Below are positions 42,346-52,058 of a DNA stretch of 64,000 nucleotides, one piece after another. The stretch covers positions 1 through 64,000 of the forward strand of contig JAPLRR010000029.1 of NCBI GenBank assembly GCA_026399075.1. Reading direction: 5' to 3'. This DNA is from Methylococcales bacterium (GTDB lineage: Bacteria > Pseudomonadota > Gammaproteobacteria > Methylococcales > Methylomonadaceae). Made by a program: the position numbers and the translations under genes. The notes below the pieces were generated by a model that worked only from the letters and a program-made list of their open reading frames with translations, did not search any database and had not been told where the DNA came from. Positions within the stretch are counted from its first letter, which is position 1; the number at the start of each line of letters is the position of its first letter.

Positions 42346-43431
42346 TTACTCATCCTGATCTTCGTCTGGGCGTATCCAATAACTAAAATCTGGGGCAGTA
42401 AAGGCGCCCTCGACCATTGGGTGTTCGCGGGGATAAATACTGGCCTTGCCGATATTCGGCAACACCCGAATATCGTATATTTCTTCAACGCCTTCGGTAA
42501 ACTCAAAAATACCGCTACAAACACCACGGTTCAAATCAACCAAGGCCAAGCCACAAAGCAACTCAGTGTGCTTATCATCTATTGGCAAGCCGCCAAACAC
42601 GGTTTTTTCACGAATCCTGCATAAACCAACAATAGCGGTGTCACCATAAAAAGCCAAGCCGCGTAGATAAGCCGGTAATTGACAGATGACTTCTGGTGTT
42701 GAGCCATCTTTTGACAAGCGTAAAAGCTCCCCTTTGCCGGAGTTGAGCAACCATAATTGGTCACGATACCATCGGGGTGAATGCGGCATGGATAGGCCTG
42801 CCAAGACAATTTCATTGCTGGGGATATCAATCACAATGCCGCCGCTGGCTTTGTTTTCCCGCCATCCGCCCACGGTATTGCTAACCCCAAGAGCGGTTGC
42901 GGATTTAAGTTCATCATTAAGGGTAGCCAAGCCGTTTAAATGGCACAGGTCGCCAGGCATAAGCTCCTTAATAAACGGCGGCTGCCAAATCGGCACAAAA
43001 CTATATTCATGGCTAACGGCTGCGATGCATGAAAAACGGGTATTGACAAAAACAATGCCGTCATGGGTAAACGCCAGATCATGGACAAACAAATCACCCG
43101 TATGAAAAATCGACCGTTCCAAATACAGCGCATCATAACGGCTAGGTTGGTCGGGGATAAAATCATCCGCCAACACGGACGCGTTTTGAAAAAACCGAAT
43201 TTCTGTATCGCTAGCCAATACTAAAGAATCGCCACGTGTATCTATGCCCATTGCCCGTTGGAAATTACGGGCGTTAAGCGTGGGTCGTTGACCGTCCCAA
43301 CCTAAAAACAACAACTTACCTGCTTGATAAGTGGTTACGGCTAATGAACAATTGGCTGTAGCTAGCCATTGGCTAAATGAGGTATCGACCCGGCAACCAA
43401 CGTCACCTCTTACCGATTTGGGCGCGGCCAT
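42346..43431 (-). CDS. TIGR03032 family protein
   Basis: The 361-residue product fits TIGR03032: F-S-Q-W-L-A-T-A-N-C-S-L-A-V-T-T-Y-Q-A-G-K-L near the start, F-x-R-A-M-G-I, H-T-G-D-L-F-V-H-D-L-A, N-T-R-F-S-C-I-A and S-M-P-H-S-P-R-W-Y. The family is thought to form a beta-propeller and has no known function. No signal peptide. A lone gene on the minus strand. Confidence 0.88.
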   Translation of the reverse strand: MAAPKSVRGDVGCRVDTSFSQWLATANCSLAVTTYQAGKLLFLGWDGQRPTLNARNFQRAMGIDTRGDSLVLASDTEIRFFQNASVLADDFIPDQPSRYDALYLERSIFHTGDLFVHDLAFTHDGIVFVNTRFSCIAAVSHEYSFVPIWQPPFIKELMPGDLCHLNGLATLNDELKSATALGVSNTVGGWRENKASGGIVIDIPSNEIVLAGLSMPHSPRWYRDQLWLLNSGKGELLRLSKDGSTPEVICQLPAYLRGLAFYGDTAIVGLCRIREKTVFGGLPIDDKHTELLCGLALVDLNRGVCSGIFEFTEGVEEIYDIRVLPNIGKASIYPREHPMVEGAFTAPDFSYWIRPDEDQDE

Positions 43432-43573
43432 ATTAATTCCTATCGTGTGACAAAGATAATCCCCAGCAAGCCGCTAGGTTGCCGGGGATGACAATTGCAT
43501 AAAACCATGCAGGGATAGGTAAAATGATAATTCATCCCAGACGAACGCACAGCCTGATCATCCCTTGGCTTTA

Positions 43574-44998
43574 TTACTTGGTGTTATAGCGTTTGGCTTT
43601 TAGGATGGACACGTTATCGGAAGCATCTGTCGGGACGGTTTTGTAATGGACACATTCCTTATAGCTATACCCATCATAGCTTACGGTTTTAAATTTGTCG
43701 CACACCTGTGTGGTATTTTCGTAATCCTTGTAATGGTCTTCATAATCGTTATGCCAAAACACCATAAAAGCATTTGTTTTTTCATCGGTCACCACGATAC
43801 TGGGGCCCAAGTTTGTTGAGTTTTTCAATGTGTGCTTAGCGGCCAGTTTGGGCTTTGAGGAAACTTGGGTCGCAGTGCCAGCAACTAACTTATTCGCTTT
43901 ATTGTTTACAAATTGTTTAACAAAAACCTCCGATTGGGCGGTGATAATGTCTTGCTCCCCGTATGAATTGGAGGGCGCATAGGTTACTTTTCCTGAGATA
44001 TAAGCAACGGTAAAATCGCCATCAGCATCCAAAACAACGTGTGCCGACCCAAGCACTACGCCTATGCCTTTGGCACTGGCAACCACCAAAGGTTTTGTAT
44101 CTTTAGCTTGCAAAGTATTATTGTAACGCCGGGAATTTATGTTTGATATGCTTGAGGATGTGTAGGTGAATCCAACATCGGCACATAATTTTTTGCCGTA
44201 ATAGGTATAGCAAACCTTATGAACTTTTCTTGTTATGTCAACTTCGGTTTCATTCCAAACAACCACAAACTCACCCGAATCATTAGCGGCAATTTCGGGT
44301 TCGCCTACCACAAACGAAACACTTTTATTGGGATTTTTGCCCTCCCCAAAGCCGTAGGTGCTAATTTGTTTGCTGGCAGGGATATCGATGGTTTGATCAT
44401 TGTTTTTTGTTATAGAAATCTTGCCGTTATTCGCTGTAGCCACAAAAAAATCTCCGCCACTATCCATCGCAACCGAGTCAAAAGCGCCAATAGGCTCGAC
44501 AGCACCAGGCGTGTCGTTAGCAGCGAAGTTTACTAACGAAGAAACCCAAGCAATGGCGTAGCCGTCTGTCTTGGCCAAAGCCTGAACTGGAACCGAAGTG
44601 ATATCTGGACTCACTACAAAAGGTGTCCCCAATGTTTTAGCTTCAACCTTAACCCCTTTAATACCAGAGGAAGTCGGCCAGCCAACCACAAATGACCCAT
44701 TTGAATTTACGGCAAGCCCAGCAAAATTACTTATATCATTAGAAATACCCAAACTATCGCCATCTAAAATCCCATTATTAAAAATACGTTGGCCGTACAA
44801 ATTACTGTCGCTTATCCAAGTGATAACAACATCACCATTACTCGCTTTTCCCGCTCTAATGCCATAAATGGCGCCTGCCTGCGGCAAGCCTTTAATGTCA
44901 AAAGGCTTAAGCCCTGCGTAGCTGGTGGCTGGTACTAGCGCCATGGCAATGGCAATAGAAAGCACCGATCTTGCAATATTTTTTTTATTATTTTTCAT
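43574..44998 (-). CDS. Large secreted protein, probable beta-propeller
   Basis: The 474-residue product has a signal peptide ending T-S-Y-A. Its mature part repeats a pattern of G-D-(F/V)-(V/T)-(V/I)-x-W with spacing near 50-60 residues (for example N-G-D-V-V-I-T-W-I, N-G-S-F-V-V-G-W, S-G-E-F-V-V-V-W, D-G-D-F-T-V-A-Y), typical of exported blade repeats. Two Cys-containing blocks, C-Y-T-Y-Y-G-K-K-L-C and C-V-H-Y-K-T, occur late. Function unknown. Confidence 0.7.
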   Translation of the reverse strand: MKNNKKNIARSVLSIAIAMALVPATSYAGLKPFDIKGLPQAGAIYGIRAGKASNGDVVITWISDSNLYGQRIFNNGILDGDSLGISNDISNFAGLAVNSNGSFVVGWPTSSGIKGVKVEAKTLGTPFVVSPDITSVPVQALAKTDGYAIAWVSSLVNFAANDTPGAVEPIGAFDSVAMDSGGDFFVATANNGKISITKNNDQTIDIPASKQISTYGFGEGKNPNKSVSFVVGEPEIAANDSGEFVVVWNETEVDITRKVHKVCYTYYGKKLCADVGFTYTSSSISNINSRRYNNTLQAKDTKPLVVASAKGIGVVLGSAHVVLDADGDFTVAYISGKVTYAPSNSYGEQDIITAQSEVFVKQFVNNKANKLVAGTATQVSSKPKLAAKHTLKNSTNLGPSIVVTDEKTNAFMVFWHNDYEDHYKDYENTTQVCDKFKTVSYDGYSYKECVHYKTVPTDASDNVSILKAKRYNTK

Positions 44999-45346
44999 AT
45001 CCTCACCCCCTCTTATTTAGAAATTCGAGGATTGAGCATAGCACAAGCACAATAAAATGTCCCTCAAGCTAATGTGGTTGGAAAATAGAAGGTTACAAGT
45101 TTGCATTGGATGAGCTGGTAAGCGTTGGGCACTTTATCAATGGCGTCGGCTTAAGCTGTAAAGCAGCCAATTCACGTTCTAGTTTGAGGGTGGGAGGAAC
45201 CAATGCCAAGCTATCCCTAGCTGCATTTACAAAACAGTTGCATGGCTTGGCCGCTAATCCTATATGATAGGGCTTGGGAAGCATGGGCTTTCCAGTTTTG
45301 CATTTTCGCCACTATTCGGTTACCACCGCAAAGGCCCTAAAAAATA
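44999..45346. other. 348-base gap without a supported gene
   Basis: Divergent starts flank it. A 63-codon minus-strand frame at 45093-45284 has no ribosome site or family resemblance. Nothing else recognised. Confidence 0.4.
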
Positions 45347-45697
45347 ATGAATATTTCTAAAAAAACTGCGCTCACTTTCCTTATGGCGGTCACTTTAGGC
45401 GCCAGCAGCGCCAGCGCATTCGCGGAAGCAGCGGTTGATGGTTCTTCGGCTGTAATTGCCGCAACCATCACCCATTTGGAAAAAGCGATAGTTGAAGTAA
45501 ACAACAGCGATTTTTCTGCTGCGCGTTTACATTTAAAAGCTGCACGTTCGTCTTCTGATCAAATCAAAGGCCATGACGATGTGGTAAAACCCGCCAACGC
45601 CAGTTTGATTCAAGGCCAAATTTTGTCCAACTCCGGCGAAGTCAAAAAATCGTCTGACGAATTGAACAAAGCCTTATCATTGTACAAAACACTGTAA
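45347..45697 (+). CDS. Small exported helical protein
   Basis: The 116-residue product has a signal peptide ending A-F-A and a mature helical part: I-T-H-L-E-K-A-I-V-E-V-N-N-S-D-F-S-A-A-R-L-H-L-K-A-A-R. The pattern recalls the metal-binding helical repeats of SmbP, but with far fewer His, so the likeness may be only in fold. Role unknown. Followed by a clear terminator hairpin. Confidence 0.72.
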   Translation: MNISKKTALTFLMAVTLGASSASAFAEAAVDGSSAVIAATITHLEKAIVEVNNSDFSAARLHLKAARSSSDQIKGHDDVVKPANASLIQGQILSNSGEVKKSSDELNKALSLYKTL

Positions 45698-45734
45698 ATT
45701 TACCGGGCACTGCTGCCCAGTATTGATTGTCGAG

Positions 45735-45756
45735 TAGGGTGCTATGCGGCACCCTA
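45735..45756. terminator. Terminator hairpin between convergent genes
   Basis: TAGGGTGC and GCACCCTA form a perfect 8-base-pair stem with a 6-base loop, 38 bases after the 45697 stop and before the end of the minus-strand tlpA gene. A second small hairpin (GGGCA/TGCCC) precedes it. Confidence 0.6.
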
Positions 45757-45802
45757 TAAGCCCTTCTTCAATTCCCCGTAAAACGCGCAACTAGCGCTCC
45801 CC

Positions 45803-46318
45803 TTATTTTAGCAAGGGGCCAATAACTGCCATGATTTTGTCTTTGGAAAACTCGCCGGCTTGGCGGTGGATAATCTGCCCTTGTGGGTTGACTATCACCG
45901 TATAAGGCACGGCATCAACCGTGTTGCCCAGCTGTTGCGCCAAGGCCATGCCGTTTAGGCCGCTGATCAAGATGGGATAATTGATTTTCATGGCGGCCAC
46001 AAATTTTTCAACAGGTTCAGCGTCGTCTATGGCGATACCGACAAATTGCAGGCCTTTAGCCGCATACTGTTGTTGCAGCGCGATGAATTCGGGTATTTCT
46101 TTACGGCATGGGCCGCACCACGTCGCCCAAAAGTTAATCACCAACAATTTGCCCCGCCATTCGGAAATGGGGTGCAGGGCTTCTTTGCTGTCAGGCAGGC
46201 TAAAATCCGGCAAGGTGTCTGGGTTAGTTTGTCCGCTTACTGACGGGGTATGCCCACGGAACATCACCCCAGCGCCTATCGCCATGAGTGCCACAAAAAG
46301 AACGATTGCCGTTTTCAT
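45803..46318 (-). CDS. TlpA-like thioredoxin downstream of dsbD
   Basis: The 171-residue product has an N-terminal signal anchor (about 4-18) and a thioredoxin domain with W-A-T-W-C-G-P-C-R-K-E and the cis-Pro loop D-A-V-P-Y-T-V-I. Probably a periplasmic reductase supplied with electrons by DsbD, whose gene overlaps it by ATGA. Targets unknown; cytochrome c maturation or other exported thiols are possible. Confidence 0.92.
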   Translation of the reverse strand: MKTAIVLFVALMAIGAGVMFRGHTPSVSGQTNPDTLPDFSLPDSKEALHPISEWRGKLLVINFWATWCGPCRKEIPEFIALQQQYAAKGLQFVGIAIDDAEPVEKFVAAMKINYPILISGLNGMALAQQLGNTVDAVPYTVIVNPQGQIIHRQAGEFSKDKIMAVIGPLLK

Positions 46319-48537
46319 AAGCCTAGCCCCTGTAAAGTTTTAATGAAGGTTACGGCATCTTGATAGCCGATAACCCGCTGCGCGGTCTTTTCTTGCTGGT
46401 CACGGCCAAAAAACACGATGCCTGGCGGGCCGATGAGGTTAAATTTTTCCAACAGGGCTTTATCGTCATCGGTGTCTTGGGTAACATCAGCCTGTAATAA
46501 CACAAATTTGGCCAGTGCTTTTTTCACTTGCGGGTCAGTAAAGGTATAGGCTTCCATTTCTTTGCACGATATACACCAATCGGCATAAAAATCCAGCATG
46601 ACCGGTTGGTGGTTGGCACTGGCTTGTTGGATTCTTGCCATCAAAGCCGCCACTGAGCTGACTTTTTCAAACTTTAGCCCGTCTTCAGCAGCCGCTTGTG
46701 CGGGTTCCCCGCCCAAACCCTGTAACGGCTTTAAGGGGTTGTTGTTGCCCATGCTAAAGCCTATCAACAATAGTAGGCCATAAGCAAGCATCATGAGCCC
46801 CAAGCCTTTCCAAAGTTTTTGCCAGCCCGAACTGTCGTGGGGCAAAGTGTCTATGGCCTTGAGGTAAATGGCAGGTAAGATCAGTAACATTGCCCACAAT
46901 AAAATCGTGATGCTGGGCGGCAAGATACGGCTTAGCATCCAGACTGCCACCGCCAACATGATCACCCCAAACACGGCTTTGGTGGAATACAACCAGGTGC
47001 CAGCCTTGGGCAGCAGTTTTCCGGCAGAGGCGCCCAATAATAACAAAGGCATGCCCATACCCATGCCCATAGCAAACAAGGCGCTGCCACCCAACACCGC
47101 ATTGCCGGATTGGCCGATGAATATTAAAGCGCCAGCCAAGGGTGCGGCTACACAAGGCCCAACTATCAGTGACGACAATGCGCCCATGATGGCGGCACCC
47201 CACGCCGATCCGTCCCTATGGCGTTCGCTGGAATTATGCAGTTTGGTTTTTAGCGCGTTGGGCAATTCCAGCTCATAAAAACCAAACATGGATAAGGACA
47301 ACACCACAAAAATAGCGCTGAACAAGCCGACTATCCAAGGTTGTTGGAAGGTTGTCTGTAAATTGCTGCCAAACAGCGCCGCCAGTACGCCAAATACCGT
47401 GTAAGTGAGTGCCGATGCCACCACATAGCTTAAGGACAGGAAAAATGCCCTGGCCGTGCTGATACGGTGGCCATGGCCGACAATGATGCCGGATAAAATC
47501 GGGATCATCGGAAAAATGCACGGGGTCATGGACAACAATAGGCCAAAACCAAAAAAGCTGAACAAGGTCACTGCCAAACTGTCATGTTTTAAGGATTGGA
47601 CAATTTGGTCTTGTTCGGACAAGGCCGGTTGGGCAGGGCTATCCGCAATCGGCTTAAGGCCTTGGATGGCAGGCAACGCCAAATCGATGGTTTGGTGGAT
47701 GGGTGGGTAACAGACTCCCCGGTCTGCACAGCCTTGATAACTGGCCTTTAAGCTGATGGTTTGGGCGATGTTGCTGGTGCGGATTAACGGTAGGTCAAAT
47801 TCCAAGGCATTATGGAATATTTCCACCTCGCCAAACGCTTCATCATGTTTAGGTGCGCCCCTAGGCACGGCATAATTGCCAAGGCTAACCCCTTCGGCTT
47901 TAATCAGTTCAAACTGGATTTTTTCGCGGTACAAATAATAACCGTCTGCCAGCTGCCAGTTGACATGCACGGTATTGGCATTTTTTACAGTGGCGACAAA
48001 TCGGTACGCTTGGTCGGCTGGTAACAAGGCATCTGTGCTTGTGCTAGACGCAAAGCTGGGTAACTTGCTGGCCAAAAATGCAAGGGGATTGGATTTTCCT
48101 ACAGTGCTGTCTTTTGGCAAGGCAACCGTAAAGGTCTTTTTTTGCGGCGGGTAACAAAGCCCCCTATCAGCACAACCTTGGTATTGCACCAGCAGCTGTA
48201 GCTCAGTTGCGCCATTGGCGGTAAAAGAAACCGGCACATTCACGGTGTTGCGGAAAATGACCACATCACCAAAAATTTCATCGTGTTTGCTGATGCCGTC
48301 CGGCAGCTCAGGGTTTAAGGTTTGGATAGACGCCGTTTTGGATTTGAACTGCATTTTATTGCGGTACAAATAATAACCCTCAGCAATGTCAAATGCCACG
48401 ACCAGTTGGTTTGCGGTGACGGCCTTGGTGGACACCTTAAACGCCTGGTCTGGCATTAAGGGTTCATCTTCCGCCATGACGGCAGTGGTTTGGGCAATCA
48501 GCAGAAAAAAGACAAAAAGTAGTTGTATCAATGGCAT
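46315..48537 (-). CDS. dsbD: Thiol:disulfide interchange protein DsbD with a duplicated N-terminal domain
   Basis: DsbD carries electrons from cytoplasmic thioredoxin to periplasmic thiol proteins. The 740-residue product has a signal peptide, two tandem alpha domains (about 28-145 with G-C122-A-D-R-G-L-C128, and about 172-290 with G-C270-A-D-R-G-V-C276), a central eight-helix membrane domain (about 315-600) with the cysteine blocks T-P-C and G-P-C, and a C-terminal thioredoxin domain with D-W-C-I-S-C. Ordinary DsbD has one alpha domain and is about 565-600 residues. Overlaps cutA upstream and tlpA downstream, so the three form one operon. Confidence 0.95.
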   Translation of the reverse strand: MPLIQLLFVFFLLIAQTTAVMAEDEPLMPDQAFKVSTKAVTANQLVVAFDIAEGYYLYRNKMQFKSKTASIQTLNPELPDGISKHDEIFGDVVIFRNTVNVPVSFTANGATELQLLVQYQGCADRGLCYPPQKKTFTVALPKDSTVGKSNPLAFLASKLPSFASSTSTDALLPADQAYRFVATVKNANTVHVNWQLADGYYLYREKIQFELIKAEGVSLGNYAVPRGAPKHDEAFGEVEIFHNALEFDLPLIRTSNIAQTISLKASYQGCADRGVCYPPIHQTIDLALPAIQGLKPIADSPAQPALSEQDQIVQSLKHDSLAVTLFSFFGFGLLLSMTPCIFPMIPILSGIIVGHGHRISTARAFFLSLSYVVASALTYTVFGVLAALFGSNLQTTFQQPWIVGLFSAIFVVLSLSMFGFYELELPNALKTKLHNSSERHRDGSAWGAAIMGALSSLIVGPCVAAPLAGALIFIGQSGNAVLGGSALFAMGMGMGMPLLLLGASAGKLLPKAGTWLYSTKAVFGVIMLAVAVWMLSRILPPSITILLWAMLLILPAIYLKAIDTLPHDSSGWQKLWKGLGLMMLAYGLLLLIGFSMGNNNPLKPLQGLGGEPAQAAAEDGLKFEKVSSVAALMARIQQASANHQPVMLDFYADWCISCKEMEAYTFTDPQVKKALAKFVLLQADVTQDTDDDKALLEKFNLIGPPGIVFFGRDQQEKTAQRVIGYQDAVTFIKTLQGLGL

Positions 48538-48845
48538 GAATCAATCCAATGCAGGTATTCAGGTAAACCGTTTTCAATTGGGACGGCAATTATTTCGGGA
48601 AGTTCGTACGGGTGCTGGTTTTTTATCAGGTCGGCTATCGGCCCAAAGCGGTCTTTATTGGCTTTAAGCAATAATAAGTGCTCTTGCGAGGTGTTTATTT
48701 CCCCTTGCCAGCGGTAAATGGAGGTAATGCCGGGCAAGAGGTTGGCACAGGCGACCAGCTTGGCGGAGACCAGTAAATACGCCAGTTTTTCTGCGGTAGC
48801 TTTATCCGGGCAAGTGCAAAAAATGAGTTGGTACGGGCTGGGCAT
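48528..48845 (-). CDS. cutA: Divalent cation tolerance protein CutA
   Basis: The 105-residue product is a full CutA1: C-P-D-K-A-T-A-E-K-L-A, C-A-N-L-L-P-G-I-T-S-I-Y-R-W-Q-G-E-I and the C-terminal H-P-Y-E-L-P-E-I-I-A-V-P-I. A trimeric protein long linked to metal tolerance; exact task unsettled. It commonly precedes dsbD, as here with a 10-base overlap. Confidence 0.96.
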   Translation of the reverse strand: MPSPYQLIFCTCPDKATAEKLAYLLVSAKLVACANLLPGITSIYRWQGEINTSQEHLLLLKANKDRFGPIADLIKNQHPYELPEIIAVPIENGLPEYLHWIDSCH

Positions 48846-48979
48846 TTTGAAGGCTAATCAGGCAAATTGGATATTATCCTAGAAATTTAATTGGTTTGCC
48901 TTTATATTGTGAATGATATACTGAAATTGCAAGGCCCCCGCCATTTTTAGCCGTCATTGTAAGGATTTAAAGTAAACCG

Positions 48980-49420
48980 ATGAAAATTTTTCAAATACTG
49001 TTTTTGCTTGTGTTGGTCGTGCCTTTTGCAGAAATTTATTTGCTATTGCTGGTGGGTAGTGTGATCGGTGCATTTTTGACCATTTTTTTAGTGGTGTTTA
49101 CTGCGGCCTTGGGGGCTTGGTTGTTGCGGCAACAAGGTTTTACCACCTTCCGGCGGTTTCAGGAAAACATGGCATTAGGCCAGATTCCCGCTTATGAAAT
49201 GATTGAAGGCCCCATTATTTTGCTGGGCGGCCTGTTACTGCTAACGCCAGGCTTTATTACCGATATCTTGGGCCTTGCTTGTTTAATCCCGCCGTTGCGG
49301 AAAAAAATAGCCCAGTATGTCATTGAAAACCATCTTGTCCAAGCGGCAGCGGGCGGTTTTTCACAAACCAAAGCCACTGGAAAGAATGTGTTGGAAGGGG
49401 AGTTTCGGAAGGAGGATTAA
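48980..49420 (+). CDS. fxsA: FxsA family membrane protein
   Basis: The 146-residue product has the FxsA layout: a first hydrophobic segment with P-F-A-E-I-Y-L-L-L-L-V-G, a second, then the conserved G-x-L-L-L-x-P-G-F-I-T-D-I-L-G block. Inner membrane. In E. coli FxsA overproduction relieves phage T7 exclusion by F; cellular role unclear. Ends in a strong terminator hairpin. Confidence 0.95.
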   Translation: MKIFQILFLLVLVVPFAEIYLLLLVGSVIGAFLTIFLVVFTAALGAWLLRQQGFTTFRRFQENMALGQIPAYEMIEGPIILLGGLLLLTPGFITDILGLACLIPPLRKKIAQYVIENHLVQAAAGGFSQTKATGKNVLEGEFRKED

Positions 49421-49460
49421 GGCGCAAGGTAAGGCCGTAGCCGTTGATTACCTTGCGCCT
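49420..49460. terminator. Bidirectional terminator hairpin between fxsA and the DUF2892 gene
   Basis: GGCGCAAGGTAA and TTACCTTGCGCC pair perfectly (12 base pairs plus a flanking A-T) around a 15-base loop, in the 46-base gap between convergent genes. Confidence 0.75.
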
Positions 49461-49466
49461 AGGGCT

Positions 49467-49724
49467 TTAGTTGTTTTCTTCGGGTGCTGCACTAGCTTCT
49501 GGACTGGCGCCAATACCGCAGGTGTTTTTGTTCATTCCTGAGTAGGCAGGGCACCAGCCAGAAAATCCAGTGCCGACCAATACCATCCCAACCAGCAACA
49601 AAGCGATTGAGGCGGTAAAAATGGCCACCGCAATCAATGCTGCGCCGCCATAAAGACGGTATTTTTTTTCTTTTTCGCCGACATTGTGTTCAAATTTCAT
49701 CATACGTTTAACATCAAAACTCAT
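49467..49724 (-). CDS. DUF2892 family membrane protein
   Basis: The 85-residue product starts at 49724 with AAGGGG upstream. It has the DUF2892 core: N-V-G-E-K-E-K-K-Y-R-L-Y-G-G followed by two hydrophobic helices and G-W-C-P-A-Y-S-G-M-N-K-N-T-C. The same domain ends rhodanese-type proteins such as YgaP. Inner membrane, role unknown. Confidence 0.9.
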   Translation of the reverse strand: MSFDVKRMMKFEHNVGEKEKKYRLYGGAALIAVAIFTASIALLLVGMVLVGTGFSGWCPAYSGMNKNTCGIGASPEASAAPEENN

Positions 49725-49847
49725 CTTAATCCCCTTCTGTGTAATTTTTAATTGTTATAGTTTTAGCAACGCCTTGGTTGGTTCAGCTATTAAAGAACCT
49801 TGGACAATATACACAGCTCCACAAAATGTGCAAGCGATAAAATAATA

Positions 49848-52013
49848 ATGGATGTCACCTCGATAATTGATCCTTTAAATGACGCCCAGCGTCAGGCTGT
49901 TACCGCACCTTCCCAGGCCATGTTAGTGCTGGCAGGTGCAGGTAGTGGCAAAACCCGAGTGCTGGTGCACCGCATTGCTTGGCAAATTCAGGTTGAAGGC
50001 TTGCCTGCGCACAGCATACTGGCCGTGACCTTTACCAATAAGGCCGCAAAAGAAATGCGTGGCCGGATTGAAAACTTACTCAATGTTTCCGCCAACACCT
50101 TATGGATAGGCACATTCCACGGCATTGCACACCGCCTGCTTAGGCGGCATGCAGCACAGGCCAAATTGCCCGACACCTTTCAGGTTATGGATTCTGGCGA
50201 CCAACTGAGGGTCATTAAACGCTTGCTTAGCACCTTGAACCTTGATGATGCCAAATGGCCACCGCGTGAAATACAGTGGTTTATCAATGCCCAAAAAGAT
50301 GAAGGCATCAGGGCGAAGCATTGTGTTGAATCTGGCGATGCCCATCAGCGGCAAATGTTGGCCGTCTATCGGGCTTACGAACAACTATGTGAACGCTCCG
50401 GCCTGGTGGATTTTGCCGAATTGCTGTTGCGGGCCCATGAACTGTTGCGCGACAATCCCGAGGTTTTGGCATTTTATCAGCAACGTTTCCGGCAAGTGCA
50501 TGTCGATGAGTTTCAAGACACCAACACCATTCAATACGCGTGGTTGCGGCTATTGACTGATGGCCGGGACAATTTGTTTGTGGTCGGTGATGACGACCAG
50601 TCCATTTATGGCTGGCGGGGTGCAAAAATTGAGAATATCTACAGTTTCCAAAGGCATTACCCTAACCATCAAGTCATTAAGCTGGAGCAAAATTACCGTT
50701 CTACGGGCACTATCCTTAAGGCTGCTAATAATATTATCGCCAATAACACTGGACGTATGGGCAAAGAGCTATGGACCGAAGCTGGCGAAGGCGAAAAAAT
50801 TTCTTTGTACACAGCCTTTAACGAACAAGACGAAGCCTATTTTGTAGTTGAACGCATTAAGGCGTGGGTGAATGAAGGTGGCTTACGCAGCGATGCCGCG
50901 ATTCTTTACCGGGCCAATGCCCAATCCCGCCAGTTTGAAGAAAAACTGATGGCCACCGGCACACCTTACCGGGTTTATGGCGGCTTACGCTTTTTCGACC
51001 GTGCGGAAATTAAAAATGCATTGGCCTATTTACGGCTGATGTCCAACCGTGATGATGATGCTTCATTTGAACGGATCATTAACACGCCAACCCGAGGCAT
51101 AGGTGCCAAGACTTTAGACGAACTGCGCATCATCGCGCGTGACCAAAGCATCTCCTTATGGGCTGCCTCAATTGCCCTACTTAACCAGCGCAAGATGACC
51201 GCCCGCGCCACCAATGCCTTAGTCGGTTTTTTGGAGCTAATCAAACAACTGTCACTGCAAGCGGAAAGCTTGGAGCTTTACGAAAAAGTAAAGCTGGTGG
51301 TTGAAAAAAGCGGCCTGATTGCACTGTACACTAAAGAGAAAATGGACAAAGGCGAGGAAAAGGTTGAGAACTTGGAGGAATTGGTCAACGCCGCCAAGCT
51401 TTTTGATTTTGACCGCGCCAATGAAGAGAACATGGGCGAACTGGATATGTTTTTGACCCATGCCTCTTTGGAATCGGGTGACAGCCAAGCCGATGACTTT
51501 GAAGACTGTGTGCAATTGATGACCTTGCATTCAGCAAAAGGATTGGAATTTAAGTTGGTATTTTTGGTGGGTATGGAAGAGGGCTTATTCCCGTCCCAAC
51601 AGTCTGTGGATGACGCAGGCCGCTTGGAAGAAGAGCGTAGGCTTTGTTATGTGGGCATGACCCGGGCCATGCAACAACTCTATTTATGTTATACAGAATC
51701 CAGGCGCTTATATGGCCGTGAAACCTATCCCAGGCCATCGCGGTTTTTGCGCGAAATACCCCCAGAGCTCATCCATGAAGTCCGGCTACGCGCAACGGTT
51801 AGCCGCCCTGTCAGTGTCGCCCAGCCCAAAGCGGCATCGTTACAGAATTTGGGCAGTTATAAGCTTGGGCAACGGGTCAGCCATGCCAAATTTGGGGAAG
51901 GTGTGGTGTTGCAAATAGAAGGGTCTGGTGCCCAGGAAAGGGTGCAAATCAACTTTAAGCAAGTGGGCGTTAAATGGCTGATGTTGGCTTATGCCAACTT
52001 GGAGGTATTGTAA
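49848..52013 (+). CDS. uvrD: DNA helicase II (UvrD)
   Basis: The start at 49848 (Met-Asp-Val-Thr) is chosen; the frame opens upstream at 49800. The 721-residue product is a superfamily 1 helicase with Walker A A-G-A-G-S-G-K-T, motif II V-D-E-F-Q-D-T, D-D-D-Q-S-I-Y-G-W-R-G-A and the late V-G-M-T-R-A. It acts in nucleotide excision and mismatch repair. Convergent with fhs. Confidence 0.97.
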   Translation: MDVTSIIDPLNDAQRQAVTAPSQAMLVLAGAGSGKTRVLVHRIAWQIQVEGLPAHSILAVTFTNKAAKEMRGRIENLLNVSANTLWIGTFHGIAHRLLRRHAAQAKLPDTFQVMDSGDQLRVIKRLLSTLNLDDAKWPPREIQWFINAQKDEGIRAKHCVESGDAHQRQMLAVYRAYEQLCERSGLVDFAELLLRAHELLRDNPEVLAFYQQRFRQVHVDEFQDTNTIQYAWLRLLTDGRDNLFVVGDDDQSIYGWRGAKIENIYSFQRHYPNHQVIKLEQNYRSTGTILKAANNIIANNTGRMGKELWTEAGEGEKISLYTAFNEQDEAYFVVERIKAWVNEGGLRSDAAILYRANAQSRQFEEKLMATGTPYRVYGGLRFFDRAEIKNALAYLRLMSNRDDDASFERIINTPTRGIGAKTLDELRIIARDQSISLWAASIALLNQRKMTARATNALVGFLELIKQLSLQAESLELYEKVKLVVEKSGLIALYTKEKMDKGEEKVENLEELVNAAKLFDFDRANEENMGELDMFLTHASLESGDSQADDFEDCVQLMTLHSAKGLEFKLVFLVGMEEGLFPSQQSVDDAGRLEEERRLCYVGMTRAMQQLYLCYTESRRLYGRETYPRPSRFLREIPPELIHEVRLRATVSRPVSVAQPKAASLQNLGSYKLGQRVSHAKFGEGVVLQIEGSGAQERVQINFKQVGVKWLMLAYANLEVL

Positions 52014-52017
52014 GTCC

Positions 52018-52050
52018 CCCTGCGCTTGCGTTTTAACGGCAAGCACAGGG
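52018..52050. terminator. Hairpin between convergent uvrD and fhs
   Basis: CCCTG-C-GCTTGC pairs with GCAAGC-A-CAGGG around a 9-base loop, in the 45-base gap. No strong T-tract, but position supports a shared terminator. Confidence 0.6.
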
Positions 52051-52058
52051 TGCAAGCC

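Noticed and set aside
45093-45284. 63-codon minus-strand frame
   Set aside because: No start context and no similarity that I can recognise; looks like chance or decayed sequence.
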